Shown here piece by piece: positions 14,801 to 24,951 of a stretch of DNA of 64,000 bases. The translations under genes and the position numbers were made by a program. This DNA is from Puffinus mauretanicus (Eukaryota; Chordata; Aves; Procellariiformes; Procellariidae). Position 1 is the first letter of the stretch, and each line of letters starts with the position of its first letter. The stretch spans positions 1,302,001 through 1,366,000 of the forward strand of contig JAJKFH010001548.1 of the NCBI GenBank assembly GCA_023333565.1, given 5' to 3'. The notes under the pieces are model-generated. The model did no database searches. It was not told the origin of the DNA and saw only the letters and a list, made by a program, of their open reading frames with translations.

Positions 14801-15787
14801 CGCAGGAGAAGCCTTGAGCAAAGCCCGCCATCCGCCAGACCCAAACGCGGAGGAAACCAGCCGGCGCCGATTCCCCGGGCCAGAGCCACTTGTCCCAACA
14901 GCCTTTCCTGCAGGCCCTCGGGGGACAGTTTTGCCCTCAGTCCCTTGATGCTCCCCCTGCTCCCCTCGACCGCCGCCTCGGGGCGAGCAGGCATTGGGTT
15001 CCTGTCTGGGTAGAAACCCTGCAGGGCATAAGACTGACTGTTAAAGGGCACGAAGTCAGCTTTTGAACTGCACTTCACTGGCCTGAAGCACATCACTAAC
15101 CCTGAGTTAAGGGTACAGAGAAGACAACGACACTCGACATCTGCCAGGGCAACCCAACCTCAGGACCAGCCGGGCGCCTCAAGGGTGCAGGTAACGGGCA
15201 CCCACAGTCACCACCGCCCTGAAGTGCCTTGGCTCTGGTTGTGGATACGCCTGAAAGACAGATACACTTACCAGCCAGCTGGGCCACGTCTTCATTTCCC
15301 TAGGAGACAGAGAGAAGGCATTATCCTCATCTTCCTCCCAGTCCGGGATGCCGTGGTCTCTCCCCAGGTCTGCCCAGAGCAGCTCGAGCAGCTGCACTGG
15401 ATCTGTTTCACCATGATCGAGCACATGCCTGTGCTTTGGCTGAGGAAGTTCATCGAAGGCCAACACTTCACCACTGCTGAAAGATTTATTATTGCTTGTA
15501 GCATCCCCTCTGTGCCCGGCACGATCCTCTGTGAGGCTGATAAATCTTGGACAGTGGCTCCAGGTTGTCCTGGGGAAGGATCCACCCAGGGAGGGCGAGA
15601 AGTCGTCGTCTACCAATGCATAGACAGGCTCATCCTCGGGACTGCGCTCGCTGCTCCTCTGACAGAAAAAGCCATAGACACCTTCCTCAACTTCCTCGTC
15701 AGCTGAAGAGTGCAAGGTCAGAAGCTCATCCCGCTGGCCTTGAGATGCAGGTGGCTTTGCTCGGCATTCAGCGCTCCTCGCCTCCAT
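1..15787 (-). CDS. STARD8: STARD8 (DLC3), partial: two alternative 5' coding exons, gene body off the left edge
   Basis: STARD8 family proteins are RhoGAPs with an N-terminal SAM domain in longer isoforms, a central RhoGAP domain and a C-terminal START lipid-binding domain; they act at focal adhesions. Only two minus-strand coding exons are visible here: a 172-codon acidic exon (15787 to 15272) and a 15-codon exon (2848 to 2804). Both start with ATG and end at a good GTAAG donor in phase 0, so each could splice to the same downstream exon. The assignment rests on two points. The short exon begins MPLLDFFW, very like the start I remember for the longer human STARD8 isoform. The position is also right, next to YIPF6 and on the same strand. 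No SAM, RhoGAP or START coding sequence is in the window; those exons should lie left of position 1. The short exon is the stronger call. The long exon could belong to another gene. Confidence 0.6.
2804..2848 (-). CDS. STARD8: STARD8 short-form first coding exon (15 codons)
   Basis: Reading the minus strand from the ATG at 2848-2846 gives MPLLDFFWACFKRAK, followed directly by the donor GTAAGG (2803-2798). The exon ends in phase 0. The ATG has A at -3 and is preceded by a GC-rich, CpG-rich leader (about 2849-3150), as expected for a first exon. I recall human STARD8 isoform 1 starting with nearly the same residues, a hydrophobic/aromatic stretch followed by a basic end. The exon is too short to be found by open-frame length; recognition rests on the peptide, the donor and synteny. 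The next exon is not in the window. Confidence 0.68.
2849..3150 (-). promoter_or_regulatory. STARD8: Probable 5' UTR/promoter of the short STARD8 form
   Basis: This GC-rich, CpG-rich stretch lies immediately upstream (minus strand) of the 15-codon exon. It contains long G/C runs (near 2860-2870), a GGGAGGGAGG repeat at 3002-3020 and no TATA box near the ATG. It sits in a broader CpG-dense zone of about 2.2-3.5 kb. The transcription start cannot be placed from sequence alone. Confidence 0.4.
6280..6302. repeat. (CT)n(TA)n microsatellite
   Basis: A short CTCTCTC tract runs into TATATATATATA just after an AT-rich segment. It is a simple repeat with no associated gene. Confidence 0.85.
8925..9098. 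promoter_or_regulatory. Motif cluster: three forkhead sites, CRE-like site, AP-1 site
   Basis: Within 174 bases of AT-rich DNA surrounded by GC-rich DNA there are forkhead-type sites TGTAAACA (8925-8932), TATTTACA (8943-8950) and TATTTACA (8967-8974). The last two flank a CACATATGTG palindrome. They are followed by TGACATCA (CRE-like, 9075-9082) and a consensus AP-1 site TGAGTCA (9092-9098). It lies between the two STARD8 start exons. Enhancer function is a guess from motif density; there is no direct evidence of activity. Confidence 0.3.
13669..13679 (+). repeat. Poly-G run
   Basis: Eleven consecutive G residues followed by CGG on the plus strand. It is a possible sequencing or length-variation hotspot. 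Confidence 0.85.
13842..13882. repeat. (CA)n microsatellite with TA interruptions
   Basis: About nine uninterrupted CA units are followed by TATACACACACATACATATA. A typical dinucleotide microsatellite, likely to vary in length between individuals. Confidence 0.9.
15272..15787 (-). CDS. STARD8: Acidic 172-codon first exon, probably a long-form STARD8 start
   Basis: The minus strand is open for 172 codons from the ATG at 15787-15785 (context ACA ATG G, favourable) to the donor GTAAGT at 15271-15266, ending in phase 0. The peptide starts MEARSAECRAK. It is rich in Glu, Asp and Ser, with acidic clusters such as ADEEVEEG and DWEEDED, and a leucine-rich patch (VQLLELLWADL). No fold or catalytic motif is recognisable and it looks largely disordered. 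The frame also stays open 30 codons upstream of this ATG. A possible splice acceptor (pyrimidines then CTAG, exon start about 15863) suggests a spliced 5' UTR. The related gene DLC1 has a long isoform with a large disordered N-terminal exon ahead of the SAM domain, so a STARD8 equivalent is reasonable. The gene assignment is inference from strand, phase and neighbours. Confidence 0.5.
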
Positions 15788-18315
15788 TGTCCGTGGACAG
15801 AAACAACCACCCAACGAAGGGAAAACTGGTAATGCAGAAATATAACTTCTTAGCAAGAACCACCTAGAAGACAACATTTATTTTGCTTTTCCTCATTTTC
15901 CTTTCCATTCCATTCGACTAGAAAGGGATGTAACGGTCCTTACTCCAGGTATGCCCATCCTTTACTCACTGGAGCAACCAGACCCGGCACCACTTGTTTC
16001 TGAGGTTGCAGCACGCTGCACAGCTCAGCTAGCCTAACTATCAGTCATGTCAACAGGGGCTTTAGAATACCTCCTACACATTGGAGCAACAGTAATTAGC
16101 AATAGCTGTCCATTCTGTAGCGGTTCCCTGTGTGTCCTCCACTAATACACCTCCTGCAAAAGATCTCTCTATGCAATCGCACTGGGACTGCTGCTCAGCG
16201 TTTCCGCACCTTCGTTTTGTATTCTTCATTTCTCTCTTAAAATAGACAGCTCCTTTTACGCTTTCAGAGGGAGCTTGTGTTTCATGTTATGCTCTTCCCA
16301 CTGCCAGCAACGCAGCACTGGGGGAAGAGATGGGGTTTGCAGGGGTCTCATTGAGACATGTTTCGCCTGGGAGCAGCCTGAAGGTTTGTCTCAAGCCAGT
16401 GCAGCGCCGGAGATGCTGTCCCAGGCCTCCCGGGAGGAGCTGGGGCCGTGCTTCTGCACGTGCAGGAGGAGTTCAACCGAGTCAGATGGCGATCGCTCTG
16501 TCTCCTCCTGCCCAGGCTGGCAGAGCTCGTGTCCCCCCGCCGCCAGCGCCGCGGCGAGAACGGAGCAGCAGGGTGGCAGGAGTCTGCCCGGCTGCTGCCT
16601 CGCTGTCCCCAAGGCTCCTATTGACATTCAGCTCCCTCGCTTCGGCCTACAGCACAAACAGACACAGAAGGCTTAGAAAGCCAGATGTGCCGAGGTGCCA
16701 GGCAGAGGGAGGCTGTAACTCACTGAACAAAACTGTCCCTGTTTGCTTTCCTGGACGAGCGAATGGCTTTGAACTCTGAAACGCAGGCAGAGGGTGACAA
16801 GGTTCAAGGAAAATAACCAAGGTGGAAATAATGAAGCTATCCTTCCCACATCGGCAAGTGCATTTTTTATAGCTCTTTATTCTCACTAAGATCAAGAACA
16901 AAATCTAGAGCAAACCCTGGAAACAAGGGTTTCCTCACTCCTGTCTCTCGGGGACCCGTCCCCTGCCGCGCACACGCCGAGCCCCTGCGCGGCACGGGCA
17001 TTGCCCCCGACAAGGTGACAGCAGAGCAACGCAGCGACCCTTACGCCTGTCAACACCAGCGGCCCACGTGTACGAGCTCCCTGCCACCCCGTTCCCGTTA
17101 GCGATGTTATCCTCCGGCGTCTCCGCCGAGATACCTGCTTTGCTCAGCGCAGCGCGTCCCGTCCAGCTCCCCTCGCTGCCGGCAGAACGGCTCGCCCCGC
17201 CGCGCGCCCGGGGGACGTGAGCACCCCAAAGAGCAAAACCTCTCACGCAGGCTCCGGGCAGAGTAGAAACAACGAGAAGATTTAGCAGTCTCCAGCTTGA
17301 CTTCTAGCTCCTACAGCCATTTCATCAGTCACCTGCCGAGAAAGGCAAAGGTCAGGAATCACGGGTTCGCTGTGCCAGCAGTCAACAGGTTCACTGGGTG
17401 AGTTACTGCCCGATTTTACTGGGAAAGTCATTCCCTCAGCTGCTACCTACACCATTCATTTGCCCTAACGTACAATCCAGCACACAGAATATTAGCCTTA
17501 AAAGATTAGCTTGGGGGGAAAAAATGCTAAACTGGAGCTTTATCCAAATAACCTGTAATTACCAACCACTGAGTTGCATCCAGGAACACCTTCTTTTGAG
17601 CGGAAGAGCTGCATTTTTAGCGCCGGTTCCCCACCGCCTGCGGGAGGAGCAGAGGCCAGACCCACTCTCCTGGAGAACATCCCCGCCACGGCTCAGCCGT
17701 CCGCACGAGCAGCTGCCAAGGACACAACCGCGCTCCTGCCTGCAAGCGGGCTGCAGCTCCCCTGCGCCGCCGCGAGCCTGCCCCCCGGCACACGGGACGC
17801 ACGGACCCCCCACGCCAGCCGCTGCCTCTCCGAGGCAGGGTTTCAGCCGTGCCCGCTCCCGCCAGCCCGGAGAGCCCAGGGATCCCGGCCCTGCTGCTTT
17901 CCCGGGGAGGGTTCGGAGTACAGCCTTTCAACTTTCCCCAGCTTGTGAGCTGGCTCTGTCTGAGCAAGGGCTTGGCTCTATGGGAAGGAAAACAAAACAA
18001 AACCCACCACCCTTCATTTCTGGGCCGTGAATGTGCATTCAGAACACGTTATTTGGAGGGGCGAAAAACCCACAACAAAACAAAGAAACAAAATCCTAAA
18101 CCATGTGTTGGTAAAAGTGCAGCCTCCAGCTTCTGGGGGTGCAGAAGGTGCCCCAGAGCTGCTGCTAAGGGACTTCACCTGCCACCCTGGGCCCTAGCAC
18201 CCGGTCACGGCTGCTGAGCTGAGGGAGGTGGGACGTTCCCAGCCCTGCTCAGCCCGGCCACATCTAATGCCTTTCGCTGGTGGAGGGTCCCCCTTTTCCT
18301 GCAGCACTGCTGGGG

Positions 18316-18335
18316 TCTCCTCCTCCTCCTCCTGC
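18316..18335. repeat. (TCC)n triplet repeat
   Basis: Five to six TCC units on the plus strand. Short and non-coding as far as can be seen. Confidence 0.75.
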
Positions 18336-19738
18336 AGCACCCTGCAGGTGGGCTCACCCCTCCCTGGCCAAGCAGGGCGGTCCAGGGGCGAGGGGCTTGG
18401 GCTGCCTCAGTTTCCCCCTCTGCTGCAGTCTGCACACGAGGAGGAAGGTGCACAGTGCACCCGTATCCCCGCAGCGCAGGAGGAGGACAGGTCCCTCTTA
18501 CGCTGGGAGCTTTGGGAGTGAGAAAGCGAAGGCGGCTCCCTCCCGGCTGGAGGGCTGGAAAAGGAACATGGGTGATGGAAGGCAATGTTTCAGATCATCT
18601 GATTGACTGAAGAGGTGTATTCAGAAGAGCCTGATTAACAAATGGGATTTTCTGACTTTAAATTACTTACAATTCCTAAAGATTACATTTAAAGGTGAAA
18701 TCATTTTGCCTATAGTAACCTTGCAAAAAAGTTAATTTTGACCAGCATTAATCATATACAAAGTTATACTCTTCATTTTGCTAATCGTCCTCTCCCTTGC
18801 ACCAATATGAGCAGAAAGGTCACGCAGAGTATCAAGGAGGAGGAAGCAACAACCCATCTGCTCAATAAGCATCAGCGATGGACCATGTGCAAACTGCTGG
18901 CAAACCAGGGTGGTCTCAGACCAGTTCTTTCAGGTGCAACAATTTTGCTTCCAAGAGCAAAGCTAAATAGATTGCAAAACAGTGCTTCTGCAAAAAGGTC
19001 AAGTTTTCTGACACTTTTGATACCCTTGATAACATCTCTTACTAATTTGCCAGGCAAGCTACTTGGATTACTCTAGCATGGCTCCAAAAGCAAAACTATC
19101 TTAAAATTTGCTATGCATTTATAAAAGACCAATTTTAAAATCTTAAGCATCTAATAAGTCCTGACTCTGTACAAAATGATCTTAAAATTTGCTCAGTTTT
19201 CCACCCACCAATGACTTGGGCAAGGGTCAAAGAAATTGCATTAAGCAATTGCTCTGTGATATGCAGAAGTGTAAGAGGATGGTATGCTCCAGAGCATAAA
19301 CACATTAATTGATGAATAGATGGAAATAATTCAGAAGGTCTTAATGATTTCCTATGCACAATTCTCAGTGAAGTTACTTTAATGCATTTCTTGATTGTTA
19401 TCGTCTTGGGGGAAAAAAAGACATGCTTAATCATTTCCCCACTGCCACAGTAAATAGGCTTTTTAAAAGAATGGCCCTTGTTGAATGAAAGTAATCCTCT
19501 TGCTCAAAATTGCATAAATATTACAGAAAAGGCAACCCAGGCAGAGAGCCTATAGCACAAGCAGGTCAGGCCCAACAGTACGAGTCTCTTCCCACGTCGG
19601 TGGTGGCCGAGGTTGGAAGCTCAGAACCCGCCTCCCGAGGCTGCCTGCAAGCAGCTGTCCTCGCTAAACACAGGACACGAAAAAACGTACTGCTGCATCC
19701 TAAATCTCCTCCGACGGAACAGAAAAAGCCAAGGGGAG

Positions 19739-19756
19739 GAAAAAAAAAAAAAAAAG
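19739..19756 (+). repeat. Poly-A tract
   Basis: A run of about 17 A residues, followed by A-rich sequence. I see no SINE or processed-gene body directly 5' of it, so it is listed only as a homopolymer. Confidence 0.8.
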
Positions 19757-22224
19757 AGAAAAAGCCAAGCTCTAAGGGACTGCAAGGTCGTGCCGCCCTC
19801 TTGTGACCACCGGGACATTTTGGCCTTCTCCAGCCGAAGAGCTGAGGAGCACGGCCAGCCGCGTCCCTGCTGCCACCGCCTTCAAGCCAAGGCTCTCAGC
19901 CACGGTGCCAGGCTCCTGCAGGACAGCCCTGCTGTCACCCCACAGCGCACTGCAAGAGCACGGACGTGCTTCAGGTACTTCAAACTCCAGGACTGGTCAG
20001 GGATAGTTTTTCATTGCCATTCATTTATGAGGCCACCTTCCCACCAAGCTGCTGCTCCCTCTTTACCCGTGCCTTACTTAGTCCCCTCGTATTTCAATCA
20101 CGGCGCACCGCGTCCCGGTCAGCGCCGCTCGGGCAGTTAGGAGGTTACCCAGACCTTCCTCCCCTGAAGCTGCAGGCAACGAGAGAGAGGGTTTACCTGC
20201 ACGAATACCAATTTAAGAGTAAACCAGCTGTCCGTTCCCCTTAGCAGAGCCTGGGACCAGACGGGACTAGAGGCAAGACTTAAGCACGAGCAAACTGATG
20301 TCATGGCTCAGCTTCGACGGGTTCTGGCACGCGTGCCTGGCGCGTCCTGCTCTGGGTACAGAGCGCCCGGCGTCGGGCTAGGGAGAGGTCTGGGCAGGGA
20401 CTCTGGGAGGCTTCCACCCTTCTACCTTGCTGCTGTTACCAGTACACAGCTCTCCTTCGGTGTCTCGTCCTTGCAGAACCTGAGCGTTACTGGCACTTGG
20501 GCATCTCTCTCATAGACCTGTAACAAGAACTTCAGGGCTTTTTTTGCCTCCCCAAAACGCTGAAGTGCTGATCCCCTACCGCACCGCCCGGCGTAGGACA
20601 ACGGCCCAACATACGCAGACCAAATGCTCACTCTGGTCCTTGCTCTAAGAAAACATTAGCACAGCTGGCTAGAACACAAGAACATCAAATATTTACATGC
20701 ATCTGTAATAGCAGCAATGCTCTTCTAACAGAGGGAAAAAGGATTTATACCTTTCCCTAGTGCTCCTACCAACATCTATCAACTCACTGACGCACAGACA
20801 CACAACTCAAATACTTAAAAGCATTCCATACGCATGGGAGTAGAGAATTCAGCTGCTTTTCTGCCCCACCTTCTTTTAATTCACTCCAAACTCCCAGGCC
20901 ATATAGAATGCCTTTCTTCGGACAAAGTATTGGCAGGATCCCTTTGGAGTGCCTCCGCACTTTGGGAGAGGCTCCGCCAGCCGAAGGTGCTGCCTCCCAC
21001 CCACGCAGCCCGGGAGCTCCTGCGGGACAGGCCATTCCTCACCACTAACCAGAAGTACAGCGTACACAGTGCTTTTAATCCACACACAAGATTGCCCACA
21101 TGCCTTTCAGTGCGTTTTAATTTACAAATTTTAAAGTCAAAACAAATAAATTCTTCTCCTTTCCATTGGTATTAAATAGATCAAAATTAAATTCAGATTC
21201 AAACACATACAAGTTCAGTTGATAAACAGTATTAAAAAAATTTTAGTAGGAAAGAAAGCCTGGTTTATGCATCAGAAAACCATCCGCTTTCTCTACAGAA
21301 AAGTTAAAACACTTCATTAAAGGCAAGACATCTGCTTTTCTCCTTGCTACCCTTCCCTCAGCTGGCTTTAAACAAGAAGGAAGAGACTTTTTCCCCTTGG
21401 AAAGCATGACAAATGAGTTATCACATACATTTTCATAACAAATTAAAAATATATGTTGTGGTTATAAGGATTACTTACCCGCATGCATTTTTGGAGGAAT
21501 GCGTTTCTATAACTGGCTGAACAAGATGAAGTACCATTCAATGAACAGGCACTCCCACCGCTCATACAGTACCATCATTTTAAAGGACTATCATCAACAT
21601 GAATTCTGGGCAGTCTGCAAATATCACATAAGCTCAAGGTATTTCACTTGCCTAAACCTGGACTTTTTCAATCGTGCTTTAATGTGCCCATATCTAGTTC
21701 GCTTTGGGAACCACTCATTTGCTGAGAGGCAAGCCGATTCAATCAAAGCGGTGGCTCTACAGAACATCAAAGTCTGGCTGAGGAACAAAATCCAGTTTTG
21801 GCTTCTTACTTTTTGAAGTCACATAAGACAGTTAATCTTCAATCAGGCAATCTGATGCTCATCTCCACTGGTGCTCATCGCTTGCTCTCTCTGCCTTTCT
21901 AAGCAATTATATTCTACTTACAAAAAGGGCTAATTTTTTTCACAGATTACCATCTTCAAGTTGAAAGGCCAACCCACTCTTAGTGAAGCTCTTCCAGAAC
22001 TAATTATAACATTGTGGTGGGGATATTGTTTTTGACAAGATACACTGCGTGCTTTTAAGCATATTGGCATCGAGCACATCTCACACGACAGAAAGCTGAG
22101 AGAAGCAAGGCGAATCAGGCAATGAGCTATAGCAACTACAGCTCCTGGCTGAGGACATCAGTGTCCGCCACACTCTGTTAGAGGAAACAACGGTTAAAAA
22201 CCCACCATACATAAGACATGTAAC

Positions 22225-22230
22225 TTTATT
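22225..22230 (-). terminator. YIPF6: Candidate polyadenylation signal AATAAA for YIPF6
   Basis: TTTATT on the plus strand reads AATAAA on the minus strand, about 2.6 kb after the YIPF6 stop. A CA cleavage dinucleotide and a GT-rich downstream element follow within about 40 bases. Confidence 0.5.
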
Positions 22231-23929
22231 CAACTGGAAGCATGAAAACTCAGAAAATCTAGTTTCCTACCTGCATCCTGCCAGCTAAAACCTTAGGGCA
22301 AGTTACATCTTTAGTGATATAAATCCACTTAAAAATTTTACAGCTTTAGAAGATGATGGCTTCCATACTAAAGAAGGATTGCCGTGAGTAAAAAAAACAA
22401 ACAAAAAAAATTACACCTTCACCATATAACCAGTATATTTCTGCTTATTCTTTCAGATTAAAAACACCTCTTGACTAAAAACTTCGGTGACCAGTTGAAA
22501 AGTAAATCTAGTTAATATAAAAATAATTTTCTTCTCTCTTGTATAAGCCAGGAACAAACCATCATGAGACTTATATCTAAGTCAAAAACAATCAAGGAAA
22601 AAGCTGGGATCTTAATTCCTCTTAAAAATCATTTTCCTTCTTTTCAAAGATACTGGATCAATTAAATGTTATTCCAACTAGCTTTCAGATATACTATCAG
22701 CTTAAGTCACAAGACACTACAGAGATAGAATTCCAAGAATTTCTCTGAAAGTATGGTTAAATTCTTGTGCTGCAGTAGGAAAGAAAGATTTGGCTCAAAG
22801 AATCCCATTGTAGCCATCAACAGCTGTACTATCTACTTCCCTTGAACATTTCTTTTCAGCTTCATAAAGCTAAACTAATGTTTAAATGAATGGAAAACTG
22901 CACACTTAAAAACAAAAATCACATTCCATACCAGTAATAATTTAATGGAAGTTTAAAAATTCCCCATTTCCATTTTATACCCATGTATATGAAACGCTAC
23001 AGCTCCTCTCGCAGCACCTTAGAACAGCCACAGACGAAGGTGTGAGGGAGGCAGCAAGAACAGCTGTCAGCTTCACGCATGCTCGCTGGTAACGACTGTT
23101 CTGCAGCAAAGCTGGGTCCCTGCAGAGAGCAATCGATTTTTCCTTCCCTCTTCTCCACACTCCCAGAAATGCAAAAATGTACTTTTAATCTGCACATTTA
23201 GAAATTTCCATCCCAACTATCAAATATTTATAGTGTTTATAGCAGAAACTGCACTTTTATATATAAATATAAATTAGGCATATTTACACCTCAGCAGGAC
23301 CCACTTACATCAATTTCAGGCCTACCTGCATTACTATAGGAAAAAGGAAATATGATGCTCTTTTTCAGGAAAAGTGACATTTTAACAGCAGCTTTTTCAC
23401 CCCCAGATGTTTCAAAGCTCTCCCCTTGGATTGCTTACTGAAAATAATGGACAACATAAATAATTTCTGTACAGTTTTCAAAAAGCAATTCTCCAGGTCT
23501 CAATCCCTATGCTGAAATAGAAATGGCACACTTGTACACCTCTGTATGGTTCTCCAGGCAAGGTACATAAGGGCATCTACAAGGAATTGGAGAAGAAAGC
23601 CTCCTCCCCTTTTATAAAAAGTATTAAGCAAAAAAAAAAAAACCCAAAACCTATAGAAAAGTTTCTCACATCTCATTATAACTACAAAGAAACAATATGG
23701 AAATTTATATGCATTTATGTTGAAACGCTGTGCATGTAAACAACCAAATGAAAAGTCACATACAAGCAGTTAAGGCTACTTCACAGCAGCCACCGCCTTC
23801 ATCAAGATTTAGTTTCCTTCCTCCAACCCATTTGAAAACTTTCAGGCATAAGTCCTGGTGTGGCATGTCAGCACCCAAACATCTTACATATCAAAACCTC
23901 AACTTACTTCACAAACTCTTTTTTTTTAA

Positions 23930-23943
23930 CATATATATATATA
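23930..23943. repeat. (TA)n microsatellite in the YIPF6 3' UTR
   Basis: An ATATATATATATA tract of about seven units running into ACACAAAC. One Pumilio-like element overlaps its right end. Confidence 0.8.
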
Positions 23944-24730
23944 CACAAACTTTACTTGGTACTCTCCAATCTTCCATTCTCAATACGCAGAGTGACAGCA
24001 AAGTCCCTGTTGCAAACCAGTCTTGACTGTTTCTCCAGGACTTTTAACTCTCTAATCTATGGTCACATAAAAAGATTCGTAACTATCCAGTGCAAACACA
24101 CCCCTCACGCGCGATACATGGATTAGTCAGTGTAACTATGGCGTTGAAGGCATTTGGCTGAAACGCTCCTTCTTGACATGTGAAGGGATGAAACATGAAT
24201 ACACAATACACGAATATGAGCAAAGGTGTACCCTTCTGCCCAGCTCCAATTAATTGCAAAATGGACCCAACTTATTTTTTGCTGAAATCTGATTTCAGAG
24301 TGAAAGCTCACAGTCCTATGATGCACTTTATATACATTTCACCACTCTATAAGTGAATGAAAAAGAACAGGAGTCAAACACATTTCTTCCCTACCCAACA
24401 CATAACAGCAATGAAGTTCTATTATTTCATAAGGCATATTCATCTTCAGTGCGAATCCAAGCACAAGCAAGAATTCTGCCAAATCGTACGATCCTATAAC
24501 TTCACCTTCATCTACCCAACGTCTTGAGATTCCAGGATCTCCCGCTCTATTCCTCAGGCGAAATAATCCCTGTCACAGTGGGCATTTTTTATCTAACACA
24601 ACTAAAGAGCAGGGCTAAATAAAAAAACCCTCAGCAGCTGGACCTCTGTATCTTTCAAAAAGAGGGACACACAACCAACCAATTTTTGCAGTTCTCTGGC
24701 TTTATCCCATAACCTGCCTTTTTACAATAT

Positions 24731-24744
24731 CTATATATATATAA
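24731..24744. repeat. Short (TA)n tract in the YIPF6 3' UTR
   Basis: CTATATATATATA followed by AATTAG, about 90 bases past the YIPF6 stop in transcript order. Confidence 0.75.
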
Positions 24745-24832
24745 ATTAGAAAGAGATAAAGCCAATGATTAACTGCAGCATTCATGAAAAAACTTCAGTC
24801 CGTATTAGAGTCTCTTCTTTTCTGATGGGAGA

Positions 24833-24951
24833 TCACTGAGGTGTAAAGGTGAGAATCATCCAGCTGATAACAAAGTAGAAGAGGAAGATGGGGTACACAA
24901 CAAGAGCTTTGCGGTTTGGAGGCTGACTGTCTGCCAGGAAAGCTGTAGATG
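24833..24951 (-). CDS. YIPF6: YIPF6 last coding exon (residues 192-230 and stop)
   Basis: 119 bases encoding STAFLADSQPPNRKALVVYP and ending WMILTFTPQ, then TGA at 24835-24833. It contains the last membrane span. Acceptor TTTCACCAG. Confidence 0.97.

Larger units (their letters stand above)
3151..15271 (-). other. Interval between the two STARD8 start exons (no gene seen)
   Basis: If the two exons are alternative starts, this 12 kb is the first intron of the long form and upstream DNA of the short form. It is mostly GC-rich and CpG-dense (for example 8.16-8.48 and 9.28-9.56 kb), with AT-rich islands at about 6.0-6.4, 7.5-7.7, 8.9-9.25 and 9.8-10.3 kb. It holds a CT/TA microsatellite near 6280, a forkhead/AP-1 motif cluster at 8.92-9.10 kb, a G-run at 13669 and a CA repeat at 13842. 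The longest open frames (up to 330 codons at 3816-4808, minus) show no family resemblance and lie in stop-poor GC-rich DNA. Confidence 0.5.
15788..22204. other. Intergenic region between STARD8 5' exon and YIPF6 3' end
   Basis: No coding exon was recognised on either strand. Part of 15788-15863 is probably 5' UTR of the acidic exon. GC-rich, CpG-dense patches occur at about 16.95-17.25, 17.55-17.95 and 19.8-20.6 kb, any of which could hold an upstream non-coding first exon. An AT-rich island spans about 18.6-19.45 kb and contains a 15-bp direct repeat. A TCC/CTC triplet tract lies at 18316-18335 and a poly-A tract near 19739-19756. DNA from about 20.65 kb rightward becomes AT-rich and continues into the YIPF6 3' UTR. 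Confidence 0.5.
22205..24832 (-). other. YIPF6: YIPF6 3' untranslated region (inferred extent)
   Basis: AT-rich sequence with no coding exon follows the stop codon. The first canonical minus-strand AATAAA I find is at 22230-22225. It is followed by a CA dinucleotide and a GT/T-rich segment (about 22215-22190), the normal layout of a cleavage site. The region contains three Pumilio-type TGTANATA elements on the transcribed strand (23288-23281, 23945-23938, 24336-24329), several ATTTA pentamers and a TA repeat. The extent assumes no earlier non-canonical signal is used. Confidence 0.55.
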
